A stretch of 64,000 nt of DNA, taken from contig SFDE01000001.1 in the NCBI GenBank assembly GCA_004558805.1, positions 62,001 through 126,000 of the forward strand, in the 5' to 3' direction. A program made the position numbers and the translations under genes. Each line of letters begins with the position of its first letter. Position 1 is the stretch's first letter. Below are positions 33,096 through 42,543 of the stretch, one piece after another. Below the pieces are notes generated by a model. That model saw only the letters and a program-made list of their open reading frames with translations. It did not search any database and was not told the DNA's origin. Source of the stretch: Faecalibacterium prausnitzii (GTDB taxonomy: Bacteria; Bacillota; Clostridia; Oscillospirales; Ruminococcaceae).

Positions 33096-34367
33096 ATGGC
33101 AAAACATGCAGCTCCCAGACGCCGCCCCACAGCGGGAAAGCGGGGGATCCTGCCGCTGCTGCTGTGCGCAGCGGTTTCGATAGGGCTTATAGCCGTATGC
33201 CTCAGCCTGCTGCCTGCCCGGGATAAGATCCCTGTGGGCGGGATGCAGGCAGCAGACAGCGCCCTGCCGGAAGCACCGGCATCCTCGGTGCCGGAAGTGG
33301 AACCGGAACCGGTGGTGGAGACCGTCACTTTTTCGGCAACGGGAGATGACCTGATCCATTCCCCTATCTACAAGCAGGCAGCACGGCGTGCCTCCGGAGA
33401 CGAGAAGTACAGCTTTGACTACTGCTACGAGCACATCGCCCCCTTCTATGCCCAGCAGGATGTGAACTGGATCAATCAGGAGACCCTCTGTAACGATGAA
33501 CTGGAACCCTCCACCTATCCCTGCTTTTCCACGCCGGGAGACTGTGCCCGGGCGCTGTACCGTGCTGGGGTCCGGGTATTCAGCCTTTCCAACAATCACA
33601 CCTACGACAAGGGGGCAAAGGGCATTGCAGCGACCCTGCGCTTCTGGGAGAGTATGCCGGAAGACGTTGTCACCACCGGTCTGTGGGCAGGCGAAAGCGA
33701 CTACGACCGCATCCCCCTTCAGACGGTAAATGGCGTGACCATCGCCTATCTCTCCTACACCGAGCACACCAACGGCATCCCTCAGAACAGCTCCATGACC
33801 GCAAATGTCATCTACACCAGCCAGACCGATGTGATCCAGCGGCAGGTGCAGACGGCACGGCAGCAGGCGGATTTTGTGGTGGTGGGCGTCCACTGGGGTG
33901 TGGAGGACAGCCATACCATTGTGGATTCTCAGCGGACGCTGGCGCAGCAGCTTGCCAACTGGGGAGCAGATGTCATCGTGGGTACCCATCCCCACGTGCT
34001 GCAGGATGCCCAGTGGCTCACCGCTGAGGACGGTCGGCAGACTTTTGTGGCATATTCTCTGGGCAATTTCCTTAGCACCCAGAAGCGCCCGGACCAGCTG
34101 GTGGGTGCCATCCTGACCCTGCAGATGCAAAAGACCACAGATCCGGACGGCACCGTGCACCGGGTGGTACTGGAGCCGAAGCTCCATCCCACCGTCACCC
34201 ACTACGATGCCGGCAAGTCCAATGTACGCACCTACCTTCTGCGGGATTATACCCAGGAGCTGGCAGCAAGCCACGGCGCCCGGGGAAACTACCCCGGCTT
34301 CAGTCTGGAAAAGGCAGGGCAGATCGCAGAAAATAACATCAGCAGTGATTTTCTGGACCTTACATAA
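33096..34367 (+). CDS. CapA family protein (poly-gamma-glutamate capsule-like metallophosphatase fold)
   Basis: 423 residues. A basic N-terminus and one membrane helix (about residues 20-40) are followed by an Ala/Pro/Glu-rich linker and the CapA domain. Metal-site motifs are FSATGDDLIHS, FSLSNNHTYDKG, VVGVHWGVE and VGTHPHVLQ. The domain lies outside the membrane. CapA proteins take part in poly-gamma-glutamate or related polymer handling, but no capB or capC is near, so the role is open. The ATG at 33096 lies ten bases after GAGGAGG; TTG 33087 is too close to that site. Confidence 0.85.
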   Translation: MAKHAAPRRRPTAGKRGILPLLLCAAVSIGLIAVCLSLLPARDKIPVGGMQAADSALPEAPASSVPEVEPEPVVETVTFSATGDDLIHSPIYKQAARRASGDEKYSFDYCYEHIAPFYAQQDVNWINQETLCNDELEPSTYPCFSTPGDCARALYRAGVRVFSLSNNHTYDKGAKGIAATLRFWESMPEDVVTTGLWAGESDYDRIPLQTVNGVTIAYLSYTEHTNGIPQNSSMTANVIYTSQTDVIQRQVQTARQQADFVVVGVHWGVEDSHTIVDSQRTLAQQLANWGADVIVGTHPHVLQDAQWLTAEDGRQTFVAYSLGNFLSTQKRPDQLVGAILTLQMQKTTDPDGTVHRVVLEPKLHPTVTHYDAGKSNVRTYLLRDYTQELAASHGARGNYPGFSLEKAGQIAENNISSDFLDLT

Positions 34368-34427
34368 ATTCCATCAAGTACGATCCCTTGTATTCACGCC
34401 CGTAGACGGGCAGAATGGAGTGTCATT

Positions 34428-34895
34428 ATGTACGGAGTATCAAAAATCAACATTGAGACCAGTCTTATGATGATCAGTGTGCAGGATGTGGAGTTCAAGG
34501 GAAACAGCCTTGCCCGTTACCTGCAGATCTTTGCCGACAATGGCGTGGTGGTGGATATGATCAGCCAGAGTGCTCCCCACGGCACCACAATTGATTTCAG
34601 CTTTACCGCCTCCAGCAGCGATCTGCCCCAGGTGATGAAGGCGATCACTGCGGTAAATCTGGACAAGGATACCAAGGCGGCTCCCCTGATCAGTGTGGGC
34701 TACTCCAAACTGAATCTGTTCGGTGAGGAAATGGTGGCAAGCTGCGGTGTGGCGGCACGTGCCCTGAATGCCCTTGCAACGGCGAACATCGAGGTACTGC
34801 TCATCACTACCAGCGACTTGGACATTTCTCTGCTGGTCCGTGCGGAAAACGAAGACGCCGCATACGAAGTACTGAAGAAGGCATACCAGCTGTAA
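34428..34895 (+). CDS. Free-standing ACT-domain protein like the regulatory end of aspartate kinase
   Basis: 155 residues with two ACT repeats. The first starts KINIETSLMMISVQDVEF and the second has SVGYSKLNLFGEEM followed by CGVAARALNALATANIEVL, which matches the C-terminal lysine/threonine sensing part of aspartate kinase. The kinase domain is absent. It could act like the beta subunit of Bacillus-type aspartate kinases, which is made from the same region, and so tie lysine levels to the asd-dapAB genes just upstream. This regulatory role is inference. Confidence 0.78.
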   Translation: MYGVSKINIETSLMMISVQDVEFKGNSLARYLQIFADNGVVVDMISQSAPHGTTIDFSFTASSSDLPQVMKAITAVNLDKDTKAAPLISVGYSKLNLFGEEMVASCGVAARALNALATANIEVLLITTSDLDISLLVRAENEDAAYEVLKKAYQL

Positions 34896-34948
34896 CCCGT
34901 TGTCGTTTCGGAGGCCGGCGGGATGACCGCCTCGGGATCATAGCACAC

Positions 34949-34988
34949 AAAAAGGACGGAGATCCAGCGTATCTCCGTCCTTTTTATT
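34949..34988. terminator. Bidirectional terminator between the ACT gene and tyrS
   Basis: A 15-base stem AAAAAGGACGGAGAT/ATCTCCGTCCTTTTT with a seven-base loop. A-run on one side and T-run on the other allow it to stop transcripts from both directions. Confidence 0.85.
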
Positions 34989-35002
34989 ATAGCACAAACG
35001 AT

Positions 35003-36223
35003 TTACAGAGTGACCTTGTGGTAGATCTTTTTGCCCTTCTTGATGACAATGCCCTTAGACAGCTGCTCAGCAGTGAAGCTGACGGTGGGGGCAGCAACCT
35101 TTTCGCCATCCACCAGGACACCACCCTGAACCACCAGACGGCGTGCCTCACCGTTGGAAGCGGCAAGACCAGCCTTGACCATCAGGGTCAGGATACCGAT
35201 GGAGCCATCGGTCAAGTCTGCCTCAGTGAGCTGGGTGCAGGGCATGTGCTCGGTATCCATGGCATTGCCGCTGAACAGGGCACGGGCAGCATTCTGTGCC
35301 TTCTCTGCCTCTTCCTTGCCGTGGACCATGCTGGTGAGCTCGTAGGCAAGGATCTCCTTTGCCTCGTTCAGCCGCTGATCCTTCCAGCTGCTCATCTCAT
35401 CGATCTGCTCCAGAGGCAGGAAGGTCAGCATACGGATGCACTTCATCACGTCGGCGTCGCCCACGTTGCGCCAGTACTGGTAGAACTCGAAGGGGCTGGT
35501 CTTGTTGGGATCCAGCCAGACCGCATTGCCGGCAGTCTTGCCCATCTTCTTGCCCTGAGAATCGGTCAGCAGGGTGATGGTCATGGCGTAGGCATCCTTG
35601 CCCAGCTTGCGGCGGATCAGTTCGGTGCCGCCCAGCATATTGCTCCACTGATCATCGCCGCCGAACTGCATGTTGCAGCCGTAGTGCTGGAACATGTAGT
35701 AGAAGTCGTAGCTCTGCATGATCATGTAATTGAATTCCAGGAAGGACAGTCCCTTCTCCATGCGCTGCTTGTAGCACTCGGCACGCAGCATGTTGTTCAC
35801 AGAGAAGCAGGCACCCACTTCACGCAGCAGTTCCACATAATTCAGGTTCAGCAGCCAGTCGGCGTTGTTCAGCATCAGTGCCTTGTCTTCCGAGAAGTCG
35901 ATGAAGTTCTCCATCTGCTTTTTGAAGCAGGCGGCATTGTGGGCAATGTCCTCCTTGGTCAGCATCTTGCGCATATCCGTACGACCGGAGGGGTCGCCGA
36001 TCATGGTAGTGCCTCCGCCGATCAGGGCAATGGGCTTGTTGCCTGCCATCTGCAGACGCTTCATCAGGGTCAGTGCCATGAAGTGACCGGCAGTCAGACT
36101 GTCGGCAGTGCAGTCAAAGCCGATGTAGAAGGTAGCCTTGCCGTTGTTGATCAAATCAATGATCTCTTCATCGGTGATCTGCGCCACCAGACCGCGTGCC
36201 TTGAGTTCTTCGTACAAAGTCAT
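35003..36223 (-). CDS. tyrS: Tyrosyl-tRNA synthetase
   Basis: 406 residues. The class I signatures are HFMALTLMKRL (a HIGH-like site, with TAGHF) near residue 45 and KMGKTAGNA (KMSKS-like) near 230. A C-terminal S4 RNA-binding domain ends the protein. The ATG at 36223 has AGGAGG eight bases upstream; longer in-frame starts lie in the T-box terminator. Expression is governed by the tyrosyl T-box just upstream. Confidence 0.96.
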   Translation of the reverse strand: MTLYEELKARGLVAQITDEEIIDLINNGKATFYIGFDCTADSLTAGHFMALTLMKRLQMAGNKPIALIGGGTTMIGDPSGRTDMRKMLTKEDIAHNAACFKKQMENFIDFSEDKALMLNNADWLLNLNYVELLREVGACFSVNNMLRAECYKQRMEKGLSFLEFNYMIMQSYDFYYMFQHYGCNMQFGGDDQWSNMLGGTELIRRKLGKDAYAMTITLLTDSQGKKMGKTAGNAVWLDPNKTSPFEFYQYWRNVGDADVMKCIRMLTFLPLEQIDEMSSWKDQRLNEAKEILAYELTSMVHGKEEAEKAQNAARALFSGNAMDTEHMPCTQLTEADLTDGSIGILTLMVKAGLAASNGEARRLVVQGGVLVDGEKVAAPTVSFTAEQLSKGIVIKKGKKIYHKVTL

Positions 36224-36249
36224 GGAAACATCCTCCTGTTTTGCGGGCA

Positions 36250-36545
36250 GAGGGCAAAACAAAACGCCCTCTGCCAAAAATAAATTTGGCAGAGGGCGAG
36301 AAAAATCGCGGTACCACCTCTGTTTGCCGTTCCCTCACGAAAACGACCTCACGAGTGCACACCCCAGAGTAGAGTGACATTCCTGCGTTTGTAACGCTCG
36401 CACGCGGCACAGCCTACTAGCAATTGCATTCAGCCTGCGGCTCCGGGAGGTATTTCTCCGGTCGTTCTGCGGTCCCTTTCACCAGCCGGGACTTCTCTGG
36501 GCAGAACAGCTCCGGGTACTTGTTCCCTTCTCAGCCATTAACAGA
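36250..36545 (-). promoter_or_regulatory. T-box riboswitch of tyrS (Tyr specifier)
   Basis: The conserved T-box core appears on the minus strand as AGGTGGTACCGCG (36320-36307). Stem I carries a GCTGGTGAAAG distal loop and a UAC (Tyr) codon at 36452-36450 in the position of the specifier. The terminator is GCCCTCTGCC pairing across 36266-36275 and 36288-36297, followed by TTTTGTTTT. Uncharged tRNA-Tyr would pair and allow read-through into tyrS. Confidence 0.93.
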
Positions 36546-36549
36546 TATA

Positions 36550-36578
36550 ACTGTACCACAAGCTTTCCGGCTTGTCAA
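36550..36578 (-). promoter_or_regulatory. Promoter of the tyrS T-box transcript
   Basis: Minus strand TTGACA (36578-36573), 17-base spacer, TACAGT (36555-36550). It lies about 40 bases after the end of recN. Confidence 0.75.
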
Positions 36579-36619
36579 GCACAGCTTTTTGTCTGCGGGG
36601 CGGTATGGAAAAAACCGTT

Positions 36620-38284
36620 TTACCGGGCACTGAGTCCCAGCATCTCCCGTGCGTTAGCAAGGGAAAGTTCTGTCACATGGTCGCCGGAGATCAGCCGAGC
36701 CAGCGCCTCTACCCGTCCGTTTTCGTCCAGAGGGTGGATCTCGGTATAGGTACGCTCATTGGTGATATTTTTCTGGATCAGCAGGTGGCAGTCGGCAAGG
36801 GCTGCGATCTGCGCCGTATGGGTGATGCAAAGGATCTGATGTCCCTGTGCACTCTGCCGCAGTACCTCGCCGATGCGGCTTGCCGCCTTGCCGGAAACAC
36901 CGCTGTCGATCTCGTCGTAGATCACGGTGGGCACGGCGTCTTTGTCCGCCATAGCGTTTTTGATCGCCAGCGTGATGCGGCTCAACTCGCCGCCGGAAGC
37001 GATCTTTGCCAGAGGCTTGGGGGCTTCTCCGGGGTTGGTGGAGATATAGAACTCCACACTGTCCTGCCCGTGGCTCGCCAGCGGTCCCCGGCTGTGCTGC
37101 AAGGTCATCCGGACTCCCGGCATGTTCAGAAAATCCAGAGTGCCGGAAATACGCTTGTTCAGCTCTTCAAAAGCGTTTAAGCGGGTCCGGGTCAGTGCCT
37201 CCGCCTTTTCCCGTGCCAGACGGTACAGGCGCAGCTTCTCCGCCTGCAGGGCATCGTACCGCTCCTGAGAGGTCTGGATGTGCTCCAATTCCTCCCGTGC
37301 CTTCTGCCCGAAGGCAATGACATCTTCAACGGTCTCTCCATACTTGCGCTTGAGCTTGTACAGAAGATCCAGCCGCTGTTCAATATCGTCCAGCTCCGCA
37401 TCGTTTGTACCGTAGGACTCCAGCCGCCCGATCAGTTCTGCCGCCACATCCTTGGCGGTATAGTACAGGTCCATCAGCTGCCCTGCTGCCCCGGAAAGAC
37501 TGTCGTCCAGCTGGGCAGCGGTCTCCATTGCGTTGGATGCCTCTCCCAGCAGGTCCACACCGCCTGCGCTCTCGTCATCACCGGAAAGTAAGGCGTAGCT
37601 TTTGGCAACACGGTCCCGGATGGTGGAGGCATTGGCAAGGACTCTGCGGCGGTTTTCCAGCGTCTGGTCCTCCCCTGCCGTAAGTCCTGCATCCTCGATT
37701 TCCTGCACCTGATAGGTCAGCAGATCGATCCGGCGCTGCTTTTCCGCCTCGTCGGTGATCATGGCATCCAGTTCTTTTTTGATCCGGACCAGCTCCCGGT
37801 AAAGCCGGTAGTAGTCCTGAAAGACCTCCTGATTCTGGGCGTAGTCGTCCAGAATACCCAGATGCCGTGCAGGATTCAGCAGACCAACCGAGTCGTGCTG
37901 ACCGTTGATGTTGATCAGACCCCCGCACAGCTCCCGGAGGATGGCTGCTGTTGCAGGCATACCGTTGATCCGGCAGGAGCTTTTGCCTTCCGCCGTGATC
38001 TCCCGGCTGAGCATCAGTTCCTCCGAGCGCTCGTACCCTGCCTTTTCCAGCCGGTCCTGCACCGGAACCGGCACCTGTTCAAATGCGGCACGGATCACAG
38101 CCTTTGCCGCACCGGTGCGGACCAGATCTTTGGAGGTACGGTTGCCAAGGATGGCATTGATGGAATCGATCAGAATGGACTTGCCCGCACCGGTCTCGCC
38201 GGTAAGAACATTCAGTCCAGGCTGGAAATGGACTTCCGCCTTTTGGATGACCGCAACATTTTCAATTTGCAGGCTGCTTAACAT
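36620..38284 (-). CDS. recN: DNA repair protein RecN
   Basis: 554 residues. It has an SMC-like ATPase split by a long coiled coil (about residues 150-370). Walker A TGETGAGKS lies near residue 30. The C-terminal signature is LAKIASGGELSRITLAIK, and Walker B is TVIYDEIDSGVSG. RecN gathers broken DNA ends. The order argR-recN after nadK and tlyA is the standard Firmicutes arrangement. GGGAGAG precedes the ATG. Confidence 0.95.
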   Translation of the reverse strand: MLSSLQIENVAVIQKAEVHFQPGLNVLTGETGAGKSILIDSINAILGNRTSKDLVRTGAAKAVIRAAFEQVPVPVQDRLEKAGYERSEELMLSREITAEGKSSCRINGMPATAAILRELCGGLININGQHDSVGLLNPARHLGILDDYAQNQEVFQDYYRLYRELVRIKKELDAMITDEAEKQRRIDLLTYQVQEIEDAGLTAGEDQTLENRRRVLANASTIRDRVAKSYALLSGDDESAGGVDLLGEASNAMETAAQLDDSLSGAAGQLMDLYYTAKDVAAELIGRLESYGTNDAELDDIEQRLDLLYKLKRKYGETVEDVIAFGQKAREELEHIQTSQERYDALQAEKLRLYRLAREKAEALTRTRLNAFEELNKRISGTLDFLNMPGVRMTLQHSRGPLASHGQDSVEFYISTNPGEAPKPLAKIASGGELSRITLAIKNAMADKDAVPTVIYDEIDSGVSGKAASRIGEVLRQSAQGHQILCITHTAQIAALADCHLLIQKNITNERTYTEIHPLDENGRVEALARLISGDHVTELSLANAREMLGLSAR

Positions 38285-38395
38285 TTGCGTCTACTCTCCC
38301 GGATTATGCTTTTTTCAAAACAAGGCTCTGCATCGGCTGATTTTAACTCAAAGGGCAGATCAGCCGTAACCGTGTCCCAGACCCAACTGCTGCAG

Positions 38396-38878
38396 TCACC
38401 CTATGTGCCGCATCAGTTCCGTGCAGATGGTCTTGGCGTCCCGTTCAGAACGGGCAACTACCAGAAAGGTATCGTCGCCAGACAGGGTGCCAACGACATT
38501 TTTCCACTGCAAGGCGTCAAAAACCTCACATGCAGCATTTGCCATGCCGGAGTAACACTTTACAAGGACCACGTGTCCCGCATAGTCCACCCCGATGACA
38601 GACTCCCTAAAAATGGTCTCAAAGCGTCCCTGGGTCTTGGGGTTGAAGCTCTCGTTGCGGCTGGAAACATAGCGGTACCCTTCCGGCGTAGCCGCTTTTA
38701 CAAGGCTCAGCTCCCGGATGTCTCGGGAAACGGTTGCCTGTGTGACCTCAAAGCCTTCCTGCCGCAGGTAGTCCAGCAACACCTCCTGCCGGCTGATGGG
38801 ATATTCCTGTACCAGCCGCTGGATGGTCTGCAGACGTTCCGCCTTGGTTCTGGTATCCTCTTTGCGATTGCGTGCCAA
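38396..38878 (-). CDS. argR: Arginine repressor ArgR/AhrC
   Basis: 160 residues. The winged-helix N-terminus has TQATVSRDIRELSLVK, the usual recognition helix. The C-terminal core has GTLSGDDTFLVVARS, which binds arginine and makes the hexamer. It controls arginine synthesis and breakdown. In Firmicutes it commonly precedes recN, as here. A 110-base gap to recN contains an 8-base hairpin (38334-38366) with no T run. Confidence 0.94.
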   Translation of the reverse strand: MARNRKEDTRTKAERLQTIQRLVQEYPISRQEVLLDYLRQEGFEVTQATVSRDIRELSLVKAATPEGYRYVSSRNESFNPKTQGRFETIFRESVIGVDYAGHVVLVKCYSGMANAACEVFDALQWKNVVGTLSGDDTFLVVARSERDAKTICTELMRHIG

Positions 38879-38896
38879 TCAAATCGCCTCCTGTCT

Positions 38897-39748
38897 TTAT
38901 CGTCTGTTCCGCAGCTTCTGGTCGATCGCCTGAAATTGATCTGCTCTGCCAAAGGTGATGAGCTTTACGATCTGATCCGAAAGCCGAATCTCTGCAGTCG
39001 CCCCTGCTTTCAGGGGGAAGCCGGCTGCACCATCGCAGCTGATGAACACTTCATCGTCCGCCACCTGTCCTACGCAGACATTCAGTTTGCGCTCCTGTGC
39101 AAACACCATGGCGGGGTTTGCCAGACCGTGGGGACAGATGGGTGTTACTACGATACCCTTGGTCTGAGAATCCAGGATCGGTCCCCCGGCTGCAAGGGAG
39201 TAGGCAGTAGAGCCGGTGGGGGTAGCCACGATGACACCATCACCCCGGAAGTGCTCCACCAGAATATCGTCGCAATAGACACTAAAGTCGATCGCCTGCT
39301 GCAGCCGTCCCTTGGTGACCACCACATCGTTCAGAGCGTGTCCTTCCCAGCCATCGTTGCCCAGGATGTGGGCATATAGCAGCATCCGGTTGTCCAGCTG
39401 AAATTCTCCCCGTGCTACCGCTGCCAGTTTGGTCTCCATCTCGCTGATCTCGCAGGTGGCAAGGAACCCGCAGCGTCCCAGATTGATGCCCAGAATGGGC
39501 TTGGAGTAGCGAAGTGACAGATTTGCCTCGTGCAGGATGGTTCCGTCTCCGCCAATGGTCAGGATTACATCTGCCCGCTCCAGGCACTCTTCCAGCGGGA
39601 GGTAAACCACCCCCATGGTGCTGCAGCTTTCCCGCAGATTCTCACACATCAGCACAGAAGCTCTGTGGGTCAGCAGGATCTGTGCCGCACGCAAAGCGAT
39701 TTCGTTGGCAGTTACTTTTTCGGGGTTCGGGGAAATATAGACCGTCAT
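38897..39748 (-). CDS. nadK: NAD kinase
   Basis: 283 residues. LTIGGDGTILHEA holds the GGDG substrate site near residue 57. NDVVVTKG and the Gly-rich TPTGSTAYSLAAGGP follow. It phosphorylates NAD to NADP. The ATG at 39748 matches the family N-terminus; upstream in-frame sequence lies in the end of tlyA. It precedes argR by about 20 bases. Confidence 0.95.
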   Translation of the reverse strand: MTVYISPNPEKVTANEIALRAAQILLTHRASVLMCENLRESCSTMGVVYLPLEECLERADVILTIGGDGTILHEANLSLRYSKPILGINLGRCGFLATCEISEMETKLAAVARGEFQLDNRMLLYAHILGNDGWEGHALNDVVVTKGRLQQAIDFSVYCDDILVEHFRGDGVIVATPTGSTAYSLAAGGPILDSQTKGIVVTPICPHGLANPAMVFAQERKLNVCVGQVADDEVFISCDGAAGFPLKAGATAEIRLSDQIVKLITFGRADQFQAIDQKLRNRR

Positions 39749-39788
39749 TCCTTGGACTCCCTTCGTTCTATCTTCCTGTGCAGCCGAT

Positions 39789-40592
39789 TCAACGATCCAA
39801 CGAAGAATGGCTTGCCTGCACCACCTGCTCGGCAACGGAATCATCCAGCACACCGGGCTCGCTGCTCTTCTGCACAAACATCAGATATTCAATGTTGCCT
39901 TCCGGTCCCTTTACCGGGCTGAAATCCAGTCCCCGGACAACAAAGCCATTTGCTGCTGCATAACCCATGGCGTTGTGCAGCACCTCACGGTGGGTGGCAG
40001 GGTCGCGAACCACACCGTTCTTGCCAACCTTTTCACGCCCTGCCTCAAACTGAGGCTTCACAAGGCAGACGCCCATTGCATCCGGCGTGGTGATGGTCTG
40101 CGCCACCGGGAAAATATGGTGCAGCGAGATGAAGGAGACATCCACACTGAAGAACTCGATAGGGTCTGCCAAATCCTCCGGCTTCACGTTCCGGATATTG
40201 GTGCGTTCCATGTTTACCACCCGCTCATCGGTGCGCAGGCTCCATGCCAGCTGCCCATAGCCCACATCCACTGCGTAGACCTTGACTGCACCGTTCTGCA
40301 GCATACAGTCGGTGAAGCCGCCGGTAGAGGCACCGATATCCATGCAGACCTTGCCTTTGGGTGTGAGGGGGAAGCACTGCATTGCCTTTTCCAGCTTCAG
40401 ACCGCCCCGGCTGACATAGCCAATATCGTGCCCGCGGACTTCCACCTTGGCGTCCTCTTTGATCATCTCACCGGCTTTGTCCACCTTCTGTTCATTGACA
40501 AAGACCACGCCGGACATGATCATTGCCTTTGCCCGTTCGCGGCTCTGGATCATACCATGCTGAACTAGATATTGATCTAATCGAATTTTCAC
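39789..40592 (-). CDS. tlyA: TlyA family rRNA 2'-O-methyltransferase
   Basis: 267 residues. The N-terminal S4 domain starts IRLDQYLVQHGMIQSRERAK. The FtsJ-like methyltransferase domain has MDIGASTGGFTDCML (SAM site) near residue 88 and the catalytic K-D-K pattern, including VKPQFEAGR. TlyA methylates rRNA. GTG at 40592 is the start: AAAGGAG lies nine bases upstream and the codon overlaps the dxs stop (GTGA). The open frame further upstream is inside dxs. Confidence 0.92.
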   Translation of the reverse strand: MKIRLDQYLVQHGMIQSRERAKAMIMSGVVFVNEQKVDKAGEMIKEDAKVEVRGHDIGYVSRGGLKLEKAMQCFPLTPKGKVCMDIGASTGGFTDCMLQNGAVKVYAVDVGYGQLAWSLRTDERVVNMERTNIRNVKPEDLADPIEFFSVDVSFISLHHIFPVAQTITTPDAMGVCLVKPQFEAGREKVGKNGVVRDPATHREVLHNAMGYAAANGFVVRGLDFSPVKGPEGNIEYLMFVQKSSEPGVLDDSVAEQVVQASHSSLDR

Positions 40593-42472
40593 AGTGTTGC
40601 TTCTCCTTTCGGCAGAACATTCCGCACCTGCTGTGCCAGCTGTTCTGCATCCAATCCTACGCTCTGTTTGATCTGTGCCACGGTTGCATGAGGCAGGCAT
40701 GCCGTGCGGACCGCACAGTGGATAAATCTGCCTTGCCAGCCCCTCTGCTGCAATGCAAACTCCAGATGTTCACCGATACCGCCCAGTGCAACGCACTCCT
40801 CGGCAAAAAGCAGGATTTCATAATTACACATAGAATCGATGAGTTCTTCTGTAAAGGGGAATATCTTTACAAGCTTGACCGCATCGCATTTTGTGCCTTC
40901 CTGCGTCAGTTTTTCTGCAGCGTGGAGAGTATCCTCCACTTCGTCCGCATAGCTGATCATTGCCACCTTTGCGCCCGGCGTTTTCAGCAGGATGTCATAC
41001 TCCTTCCCGCTGCAGCCGTAACCGGAAAGGCAGCTGTTTTCGCCTCCCCGGGGGTAGCGGATAGCACGAGGACCCCGGTATCCGCTGTCCAGCAACACAT
41101 GGAGCCAGTAGTTCAGTTCCGCATAGTTGGAGGGAGCATAGATGGGCATCCCCACCTGACTGAGGAAGGCTGCGTCATAAATGCCCTGATGGGTCTCGCC
41201 GTCTGCGGGAACAAACCCTGCCCGGTCAATGGCAAAGACCACGTTCTCCTTCAGCAGGTTGACGTCATGGATGATCTGGTCGTAGGAACGCTGCAGGAAG
41301 GTGGAATAAATGCACACCACCGGCAGCATTCCCTGACTTGCAAGCCCGGCAGCAAAGGTCACGGCATGCTGCTCCGCCATGCCCACGTCAAAGAAGCGGT
41401 TGGGATGGCTGTGGGCAAAAAACTGCAGCCCGGTACCGTATTTCATGGCAGCAGTAATGGCGCAGATCCGCTTGTTCTTTGCCGCCTCCCGTTCCAGCAG
41501 ATGCCCAAACGTGGTGGAGAAGGATTCCTTCGGTGCCACTTCCGGGTCCGGCATTCCGTCCGGGTCAAAGGCGGAAACACCGTGGTAGTTGCCCGGATTG
41601 ATCTCCGCCGGTTTATAGCCTTTCCCCTTTTTGGTCACGATGTGCAGAAAATGAGGACCCGGGCGCTGGCTGATGGTCCGCAGCGTCCGTTCCAGTTCTT
41701 CCTCGTTGTTGCCATCCACCGGTCCGATATACTGGAACCCCATGTCCTCAAACATGGTGGAATGATACATGGCACGGCGCAGCAGTGTCTTGCTATCCGT
41801 GATAGCGTTTTTCAGCGGAGCGCCTACCACAGGCACCCCGTCCAGAAAACTCTGCACCCTGTCCTTGGCATAAAAGTAGGCGGTGGTGGTGCGCAAATGG
41901 GTCAGATACCGTGCCAGCGCACCCACGTTTTTGGAGATGGACATCTTGTTGTCGTTCAGGATCACCAGCAGGTTGTCCAACCCTCCGATGTTGTTCATAC
42001 CTTCGTAAACCATGCCGCCGGTAAAAGCTCCATCGCCAATGACCGCCACCACAAGCCCCGGCTCCCGACGGATCTTTTTTGCCCACGCCATGCCCACCGC
42101 AAGGGACAACGCCGTGTTTCCGTGTCCCGCAATGAAGGCATCATGGACGCTTTCTCCGGGGTTAGGGAAGCCGGAAATGCCGTCCAGCTGCCGCAGCTTG
42201 TCAAAACGGTCCCGGCGTCCGGTAAGAAGCTTGTGGGTATAACACTGATGCCCCACGTCAAAGACGATCTTGTCTTTGGGGGTGTGCAGTACACGGTGCA
42301 GTGCCACAGTAAGTTCCACGGTTCCCAGATTGGAGGCGAGATGCCCGCCGGTTTTGGAAATGTTCTCCAGCAGGAAGCTCCGGATCTCGGAACACAGCTG
42401 CTCCACCTGTTTATGATTCAGTTTTTTTAAATCACTGGGCTGATTGATGCTGTTCAACAGCGGTGATCCCAT
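40589..42472 (-). CDS. dxs: 1-deoxy-D-xylulose-5-phosphate synthase
   Basis: 627 residues. The thiamine diphosphate site is seen in VIGDGAFTGGM followed by NDNKMSIS. The catalytic glutamate region is DVGMAEQHAVTFAAG near residue 370. It joins pyruvate and glyceraldehyde 3-phosphate, the first step of the MEP isoprenoid pathway. The ATG at 42472 is nine bases after AAAGGA; GTG 42478 is too near that site. It is next to ispA, so the two ends of prenyl precursor synthesis are coupled. Confidence 0.96.
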   Translation of the reverse strand: MGSPLLNSINQPSDLKKLNHKQVEQLCSEIRSFLLENISKTGGHLASNLGTVELTVALHRVLHTPKDKIVFDVGHQCYTHKLLTGRRDRFDKLRQLDGISGFPNPGESVHDAFIAGHGNTALSLAVGMAWAKKIRREPGLVVAVIGDGAFTGGMVYEGMNNIGGLDNLLVILNDNKMSISKNVGALARYLTHLRTTTAYFYAKDRVQSFLDGVPVVGAPLKNAITDSKTLLRRAMYHSTMFEDMGFQYIGPVDGNNEEELERTLRTISQRPGPHFLHIVTKKGKGYKPAEINPGNYHGVSAFDPDGMPDPEVAPKESFSTTFGHLLEREAAKNKRICAITAAMKYGTGLQFFAHSHPNRFFDVGMAEQHAVTFAAGLASQGMLPVVCIYSTFLQRSYDQIIHDVNLLKENVVFAIDRAGFVPADGETHQGIYDAAFLSQVGMPIYAPSNYAELNYWLHVLLDSGYRGPRAIRYPRGGENSCLSGYGCSGKEYDILLKTPGAKVAMISYADEVEDTLHAAEKLTQEGTKCDAVKLVKIFPFTEELIDSMCNYEILLFAEECVALGGIGEHLEFALQQRGWQGRFIHCAVRTACLPHATVAQIKQSVGLDAEQLAQQVRNVLPKGEATL

Positions 42473-42543
42473 AGTCACACGTCCTTTGCGAGAAATTTAC
42501 GGTATTGGTTTTTTAGTGGTCTTGCCTGTAGTTCTCCGCACCA

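Noticed and set aside
31059..34274. Long minus-strand open frame across asd, dapA, dapB and the CapA-like gene
   Set aside because: The plus-strand genes are well-known enzymes with ribosome sites, and the antisense product is rich in His, Gln and Cys without motifs.
40523..42430. Plus-strand open frame antisense to dxs
   Set aside because: dxs is unmistakable, and the antisense product shows no domain.
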